DNA of 64,000 nucleotides from Chitinophaga varians (lineage in GTDB: Bacteria; Bacteroidota; Bacteroidia; Chitinophagales; Chitinophagaceae): assembly GCF_012641275.1 (NCBI RefSeq), contig NZ_JABAIA010000003.1, positions 558,001 to 622,000 of the forward strand, in the 5' to 3' direction. The notes below the pieces were generated by a model, which saw nothing but the letters and a program-made list of their open reading frames with translations, did not search any database and was not told the DNA's origin. Every line of letters begins with the position of its first letter. Positions within the stretch are counted from its first letter, which is position 1. This document shows, piece after piece, positions 53,001 to 62,000 of the stretch. Both the position numbers and the translations under genes were made by a program.

Positions 53001-56000
53001 GCGCCCCGCACCAAAGTGGGTAGCGACATGGCGCAGATCTGGCAGGAACTGCTCGGTGTACCACAGGTAGGGATATACGATAATTTCTTTGAACTGGGCG
53101 GCGATTCTATTATCACCATACAGGTAGTCAGCCGCGCAAGGAAGGCCGGTATCAGACTGCATCCCCGCGATCTTTTTCAGCATCAGACCATCGAAAGGCT
53201 GGAAATACTGTTGTCTGAAAACAAGGAACAGGTGATGACCGGCGAACAGGGATTGCTGACCGGCGAAAGCGGCCTGATACCGATACAGCGCTGGTTCTTC
53301 GATAACAATGCAGCGGCTGCGGGCCACTTTAACCAGAGCGTGTTGGTCGGCATCGATAAAAAGATATCTCCCGACCGGCTGTCGTCAGCCATCAGAGCAT
53401 TGGTGCGTTACCATGACGCACTGCGTTTTGTTTATCATTCAGATGAAAGCGGATGGCATCAAACGTATGGCACCTACGAAGCGGGCCTCGCGGTGGAAGA
53501 TCTGCGTGAAATACCGGAAGGATCACTGCCGGAACATATTGCTGCGTATAGCCGTACCATACACCAGTCACTCGATATCACCAAAGGCATATTGATGCGT
53601 GCAGTGCTGTTGCAGACGCCGCATAACGAAGAACATAACCGGCTGTTGATCATTGTACATCATCTGGCTGTAGATGGCGTGTCCTGGCGTATTTTGCTGG
53701 AAGACCTGGAAGTATTGTTACAGGAAGATGCTCCTGCACTGACCCTTGATAAAGGTAATTCCTATCGTCAATGGTATGAAGCGCTGGTGGCTTATTCCGC
53801 TCAACGACGTCTGACGGCGCAATTGCCTTACTGGGAAAAAATATATCAGGAAGGCCGCCTGGCGGCTTTAAAAGAAGCTACGCCATTTGAAGGAAAGGTG
53901 ACCATCGCTGATGTTGATAATATCGAAACAAGGCTGGATGCCGGTCTTACCCGGCACCTGCTGCAGGACGCTCCGCAGGCTTATCATACGGAGATCAACG
54001 ATATCCTGTTGAGCGCGCTGGCGCTGGCCGTTGGCAAATGGAACAGCAGCGGGCGTGTTTGCATAGGCCTGGAAAGCCATGGCCGGCATGACATTGGCGG
54101 CATGGACATCAGCCGCACCGTGGGCTGGTTTACCAGTTTGTACCCGGTGTTGCTGGAAGTAGACAGCCATCAGTCGCCCGGTGCGGTACTGCGCAACGTC
54201 AAGGAACAGCTGCGCGCCGTGCCTGACAAAGGCATCGGCTTCGGCGTATTAAAACAACTGTTGCAAACGCCGTCCCTGCAAGGCAACGATCCATGGGACA
54301 TCGTATTCAACTACCTCGGGCAATCGGACCGTGTGGTAAAAACAGATGGTATGTTGAGCCTGGTAGAAGAATCTTCCGGAGCGGGCGTAGGAGACAACTA
54401 TGTAGTGCAGGAAAAACTGGGTGTCAACAGTATTGTTAACGATGGTTCCCTGATACTGATCTGGTCTTACAGCAGGAAACACTTTCAGGCACAACAGGTA
54501 CAGGCGCTGGCCGATGATTTTATCCTGCAACTGCAACAGCTGATTGCGGACTGCCTGGCACAGCAAACAGCCCTGGTATCTCCCTCAGACTACGGGCTGC
54601 AAGGGGTTATGACCATCAATGAACTGGACACCTTTCTGGATGCTGCCCACACCGGTATATCACGGCGTGCGCAGGTTTCCGGATTGTATCGTTTAAGCGC
54701 GCTGCAGGAAGGCATGTTGTTCCACAGCCTGTATGATCAGGCTGGAGGCGCTTACATAGAGCAGTTCGGCTGCGATCTGCTCAACGTGCAGCCCAACGCA
54801 TTTAAAGCGGCATGGGAGCATCTGCTGCGGCAGCATACGATCCTGCGCACGGCTTTCTTCAGCGATGAAGCGGCCATTCCGTTGCAGGGCGTTTTCAAAG
54901 AAGCGGCACTGCCGTTCCGGTTGCTGGACTACAGCAGCATGGACGAAGCCGCGCGCCGGCAGGCGGTTGAAGCCTTCACACAACAGGACGCCACAGAAGC
55001 GTTCGACTTTAAAACAGCTCCTCTGATGCGCATCGCGCTGATCAAATTAACGGAGGGCCGTCACCGTTTGTTATGGACATTCCATCATATCCTGTTTGAT
55101 GGCTGGTCTGTTCCTGTTTTAATGGAATCCTTACTGCACACGTATGAGGCCCTGGTGAACGGCAGGCCGGTGCCGGAAGGAGCGGAAGACCGTTACGAAG
55201 ACTTTATCCGTTATCTCGAAACACGGGACGAAGAAAAAGAAGAACAATACTGGCGTAGGTATATGGAGGGCGTGGAAGACCCCACCCTATTGCCTTTTGT
55301 ACGCTCCGGCGCAGACCGGACGCGTGAGGCAGGCACCTATAAAGATCATATACTCCGCGTGGATGAAACGCTGACGGCAAAGATCAATGCTTTTGCGCAA
55401 CAACAGCATGTGACCGTTAATACGCTCATGCAGGGCGTGTGGGCGTTGCTGTTACATCACTACACGGGGCAGGACCATATCACCTATGGCGTAACAGTGT
55501 CCGGCCGTCCGGAGGACCTGGCCGGCGTGGAACAACGCGTAGGGATGTACATCAATACTATTCCGTTGCATACGGAAGTACCTGCACAGCAAACGCTGGG
55601 AGCATGGCTGCAGGAGCTACAGTCAGGCCAGTTGCAGAGCCGCGAGTTCCAGCATACAGGACTGGATACTATCCGGCACTGGTGTGGTATTGCCGGTGAT
55701 CTGTTTGATACCCTGCTGGTATTTGAAAACTATCCCGTCAGCAAAGTGATTGAAGCGCAGGCCTGGCAGCTGCAGATTGAAAATGTAGCAGTACAGGAAA
55801 AGACCAACTATCCGCTGACGGTCCTGGTAGGTGCAGGAGAAACGATCAACATTCGTTTTAGCTATAATACAGCTCTGCTGGCAGATAATTACCTGCAAGC
55901 TATCGCAGGTCATTTTGAAACACTGCTGTCACAACTGCCGGACAATGCAGACAACCTCTTACCGGCGCTGCCGTGGCTCACGACAACAGAAGAGCAATTG

Positions 56001-59000
56001 CTTCGTACGTTCAATGACACCGCAGTTAAATGGCCGGAACAAAAGACGCTGGTCGATCTCTTCGCCGCACAGGTGGACCGTACGCCGCTGCTGACCGCCG
56101 TGGTGGACGAGCAGGCAAGCCTGACCTATCGTGAGCTGGACGCCCTCACGAACCAGCTGGCGAATTACCTGAACAGCAAAGGCGTAGGTGCGGAAACGTT
56201 AGTGCCCGTGTGCCTGGAACGCTCACTGGACATGATCGTGGCCATTGTGGCTATCCTGAAGGCCGGAGCTGCCTATGTGCCGGTAGACCCTACCTATCCG
56301 GAGGAAAGGATCTTGCACATACTGGAAGATACCAATGCGGATATCATCCTTACAGACCATAGTGGTTTCCACGCCATACCGGACAATTTCGCCGGAGCCG
56401 TGCGCCTGGACGAAATACGGCCGGTACTGGCCATTTATCCGGACACCCCGCCCACGCAGGTTGTTCAGCCCGGCCAGCTGGCCTATGTCATCTATACTTC
56501 CGGTTCCACCGGAAAACCCAAAGGGGTGATGAATGAACACGCAGGGGTGGTGAACCGCCTGTTGTGGACCCAGAAATATTTTGGCCTCAATGGAGACGAT
56601 GCCATTTTACAGAAGACAACATTTTGTTTTGATGTGTCCGTATGGGAGCTGCTATGGCCGCTTATCTGCGGAGCGCGGCTGGTGATGGCCATTCCGGACG
56701 GACAGAAAGATACCGGGTATCTCAAAAACGCCATCGATCGTTATGGTATTACCACGGTCCACTTCGTACCGTCTATGCTGCAGCTCTTCCTGGAAGATGT
56801 GACGCCGGATGATGTTCCGGGGCTGAAAAGAGTGCTGTGCAGCGGCGAAGCGCTGAAGCCGCAACACGTAAGCCTGTTCCGCGAGAAGATCCCGTATGCC
56901 GGCCTGTATAATCTCTACGGCCCTACGGAGGCTGCTATTGACGTTACCTGCTGGCATGTGCCGGATGATTTGGGCGAACATGAAATTGTATCTATCGGTC
57001 AACCGGTAGCGAATACACAACTATATATCCTCGATAAAGCCGGCGGCTTGCTGCCACCGGGTGTTTTCGGGGAACTGCATATCGGCGGGGTACAGGTGGC
57101 CCGTGGTTACCTGAACAGGGAAACCCTGACGGCAGAGAAATTCATTGACGATCCCTTCAGCAATGGCAGACTGTATAAAACAGGCGACTGGTGCCGCTGG
57201 TTGCCGGACGGTAATATAGAATACGCCGGCAGAATAGACGACCAGGTGAAGATCAGAGGCTTCCGCATTGAGCTGGGAGAGATAGAGAGCGTATTGCTGG
57301 AAAACGAACAGGTCAGCGAAGCGGTCGTTGTCGCGAAAGATGCGCCTGATGGCAGTAAACGCCTGATCGGCTACGTAGTGCCGGCAGGGGAGATAGACCG
57401 CACAGCGGTGCTGGACAACCTGAAGCGCCGCCTCCCTGAGTACATGGTGCCTGCTGTGCTGATTCCGCTGCCTGTTATGCCGCTTACCGCCAGCGGAAAG
57501 ATCAACCGGAAGGCCCTGCCTGCACCGGATGAAACCTTCCTGGCATCATCAGCCTATGTGGCTCCGGGAAATGAAACAGAACAGGTGCTGGCCAATATCT
57601 TTCAGCATATTTTGGGAATATCGCGTGTAGGCGTTAACGATAATTTCTTTGCGTTGGGAGGCAACTCATTGTTGTCGATGCGGCTGGTAGCAGCGGTGCG
57701 TAAACAGCTGCAGCTGGAACTGCCGGTGAAAGCGGTGTTTACCCATGCCACCGTCGCCTCGCTGGCAGCACATCTGCTGGAACAGGAGCATGCTGCCCCT
57801 GTATTGCCGGTAGTAGAGGCGGTTTCACGCCCGGAAAGGGTGCCGTTGTCGTTTAGCCAGGAACGTTTGTGGTTCATTGACCAGCTGGAAGGCAGCGTAC
57901 AATATCACATTCCAGTGGTATTGCGGCTGAAAGGAGCGCTGGACAAAGAAGCGCTGGCATCTGCGCTGCAAACCGTTATCAATCGCCATGAAATACTCCG
58001 GACAGTCATTGCACAGGAAGACGGTGTTGCCTGGCAACGGCTGCTGGACCGCGACCAGTGGCAGCTGACAGTCACTGACGAACCGGTCTACCATGAAGAT
58101 CCGCTGGCATTGTCCTCACTGGTGCATGCGCTGGTGCAGGCGCCTTTCGATCTCGCTAAAGATCATATGATGCGTGCGCACCTCGTAGTGCTGTCACCGA
58201 CCGAACATGTGCTGGTAGCGGTGATCCACCACATCGCATCTGACGGCTGGTCTTCTGCTATCATGGTAAAAGAGCTGGTGGACCTGTACCGGTCTTTTGT
58301 TCACCGGGAAGCAAGCCAGCTGCCTGAGCTACCGTTGCAGTATGCCGACTATGCCATCTGGCAGCGCCGTTACCTGACAGATACGGTGCTGGCGTCGCAG
58401 CTGGATTACTGGAAAGAAAAGCTGGGCGGCGTAGAGACGTTACAGTTACCGACCGACTACTCCCGCCCTGCGGTACAACGCAACCGCGGCGCTGTGACAT
58501 GGTTCCGGCTGGACGGGCAGCTGACAGCTGGTCTCCGGTCGTTGGCACAGCAACAGGAAGCCACTTTGTTTATGACATTGCTGGCGGCATTTAAAGTGTT
58601 GTTGTTCCGTTACAGTGGTCAGGAAGATATCTGTGTGGGCAGTCCGGTTGCCGGCCGTACGCGGCAGGAGACTGAATCACTCATCGGTTTCTTTATCAAT
58701 ACCCTGGCATTGCGCAGTTACGTAGATGGTGAACAGTCTTTCCACAGCCTGTTGCAGGCGGTGAAGGAAACGACGCTCAACGCGTACCAGCACCAGGAAA
58801 TACCTTTTGAAAAAGTAGTGGAGGCGGTGGTGAAAGAGCGCGATCTCAGCAGAAGCCCGCTGTTCCAGGTGATGTTTACCCTGCAGAATATGCCGGATAG
58901 CGCATCGCTGGAATTGGAGGGACTGCAACTGGCGGCGGAACCATTGTCTTACGCTACCACACAATACGACCTTAGCTTTACGCTGGAAGATACAGCAGAA

Positions 59001-62000
59001 GGCCTGCGGGGCAGTGTGGAATATTGCACGGACCTGTATGTGCCTGGTACCATAGACCGTATGGTACAACATTTTGAGCAGCTGTTGCGCAGCGTGGTGG
59101 CAGCGCCGGCTGCCCGTCTCCAATCCCTGCCTATGCTCGGAAAAGAAGAGGAGATACAGCTGCTGTACGGATTTAATCCCACCAGCCAGCCTGCTCCCGA
59201 AACGGACACAAAAACACTGGCCATCCTGTTTGAAGAACAGGCAAAACGCACACCTGCCGCTACGGCGTTGGTGTTTGGCAATACCGCGCTGACCTATCAG
59301 GAACTGGACGAACGCGCCGGGCAACTGGCGGCACAGTTGGCGCGCCATGGCGTTGGTGCAGGCGCGTTAGTACCGCTGTGTATTGACCGCTCCCTGAACA
59401 TGATGGTGGCCATCCTGGGCATCCTGAAAGCCGGAGGGGCTTATGTGCCGCTGGACCCGCAGCAGCCCGAAGAACGTATCGGCCGGATATTGGAAGATAT
59501 GGGTGGCGACCCGCTGATCGTGACCACACCAGCGCTCACGCACCTGTTTCCGCCGAAGGCGAAATTATTATTGCCCGATGACTGGAACAATCCGGCAGGA
59601 GAGGATTATGAAATAAAAGCCGCTGCACCGGAAGATACGGCCTATGTGATCTATACTTCTGGTTCCACCGGCGTCCCCAAAGGCGTGGTGATCCCGCACG
59701 CGGCGATCGTCAATTTCATCGTTCACCGCAGCCGTGATTTTAGTATAGACGTGACCGATAGAGTATTGCAATTCTCCAACTACTGCTTTGACGCTTCGGT
59801 AGAACAAATGTTCCTGCCGCTGGTGAATGGTGCCGTGCTGGTGCTGATACCGGAAGCATTGCGGCTGGACCGGCAGGAGTTTGAGCTGTTGCTGGAACAG
59901 GAGAAAATTACCCATCTGGACACTACGCCCGGTTTCCTCGCGTCTATTACGCCGGGCAACTACGGCTCCCTGCGCCGCGTGGTTTCCGGTGGGGAAGCCT
60001 GCAGCCTGCAGCTGGCAGCTGCCTGGGCGCCGCATGTGGACTTCCATAACGAGTACGGGCCTACGGAAACAACGGTAGTGGCCACGGCGTACCATTTCCA
60101 GTTGCAACAGGCAATAGGTACAGAGATGCTGCCTATCGGCAAGCCGCTGACCAACGTACGTGCTTATATACTCGACAATAACCATCGTCCTGTTCCTATA
60201 GGCGTACCCGGAGAACTGTTCATCGGTGGCATACAGGTTGCGAAAGGTTATCTGAACAATCCGACGCTTACCGCAGAGAAATTTGTTTATGATACATTCT
60301 CCGGCCATAACGACAAACTATACCGTACCGGTGACTTGGCTTGCTGGCTGGCAGACGGTAACATCGCTTACCTTGGCCGTATAGACGATCAGGTGAAACT
60401 GCGCGGTTACCGTATTGAGCTGGGCGAGATAGAAAGCGCGCTGTCACAACATCCGGACATACGGGAAGCCATAGCGGCCGTGAAAGCCGATAGCGCCGGC
60501 CACAAAAGGCTGGTGGCTTACCTCACCGGCGAAACACTGCCGGAGCGGGAAGCTCTGTCCGCCTTCCTGCGCGACAGGCTGCCGGAATACATGGTGCCTG
60601 TGCAATTTATTCAGATAGCCACCATACCGTTAACCCCTAACGGTAAGGTAGATAAAAAAGCATTGCCGGTACCGGACGTGGAAGCACTGAGCGGCAATGC
60701 TTTTGTTGCGCCCCGTAATGAAGCCGAATCCCAACTGGCCGCCATATGGCAAAACCTGTTGAACGTACAACAGGTAGGGATATACGATAACTTCTTTGAA
60801 CTGGGCGGTGATTCCATTATCACCATACAGGCTGTAAGCAGGGCCAGGAAAGCAGGCCTGAACCTGCATCCGGCCGACTTGTTCCGTTATCAGACCATTG
60901 CCGGCCTCGCCGCCATGCTGGCATCCAAACAGGACACGCCGGACAGTCATGCCGAACAGGGCCTGCTGACAGGCGCCAGCGGACTGTTGCCCATACAGCA
61001 CTGGTACTTCGCCCATACTGCGGATGTTACCGGGGAAACACATTTTAACCAGGCCTTGTTGCTGGAAGTAGACAAAACAGTGGAGGTAAGTGCGCTGGAG
61101 ACAGCGATAGAAAGGCTGTTGCAGCACCACGATGCGTTGCGTTTTTCCTATACAACGAACGACGGGCAATGGCAGCAAACGTACGGCGCGCACAACGGCA
61201 CGCTCGAAGTCATTGACCTGCGTGATGAAACAACAGACACGCTGCCGGCGGAAATCACCACAAGGGCCGAGTACTATCAACGCAGCCTGCATCCTGAACA
61301 GGGCATCGTGACGCGTACCGTTTTCATGACCACACCGGATACCGCTTCCCACAACCGGCTGCTGATCGTGGTACACCATCTGGCCATTGACGGGGTTTCC
61401 TGGCGTATCCTGCTGGAGGACCTGGACCAGCTGCTGAAACAAGCGGCTACCGCGCTTCCGCTGAAGAGCAATTCCTATCGCCAATGGCAGGAAACACTGA
61501 CCGCTTATGGTCAGCGGCCTAAAGTGCAGGCGCAGCTGGCATACTGGCAACAAACAGCGGCAGGCTACACGCCGTTACAGGGCGACAAGGCCTTTGACGG
61601 GGCGGTGACCATCAGGGATACGGCCAATCACGTAGTGCGATTGAACGCCGGGCAAACCCGCCGCCTGTTGCAGGACGTCCCTAAAGCATACCATACCGAA
61701 ATAAACGACCTGCTGTTATGTGCGCTCGCCATCACGTTGCAGGAGTGGAACAATACGGATAATGTTACCATCGGGCTGGAAGGCCACGGCCGTGAAGCCA
61801 TCGATGCCACAACAGATATCAGTCGCACCATAGGCTGGTTTACCAGCCTCTATCCCGTAAAACTTTCCACCGGCGCAGGCAGCATCGGTGAGCGACTGAA
61901 GGCGGTAAAAGAACAATTGCGCAATGTCCCTGATAAAGGTCTGGGATATGGCGTGTTAAAATACCTCCAACAGGAACCGGCGCTGCAAGGCAACGATCCA

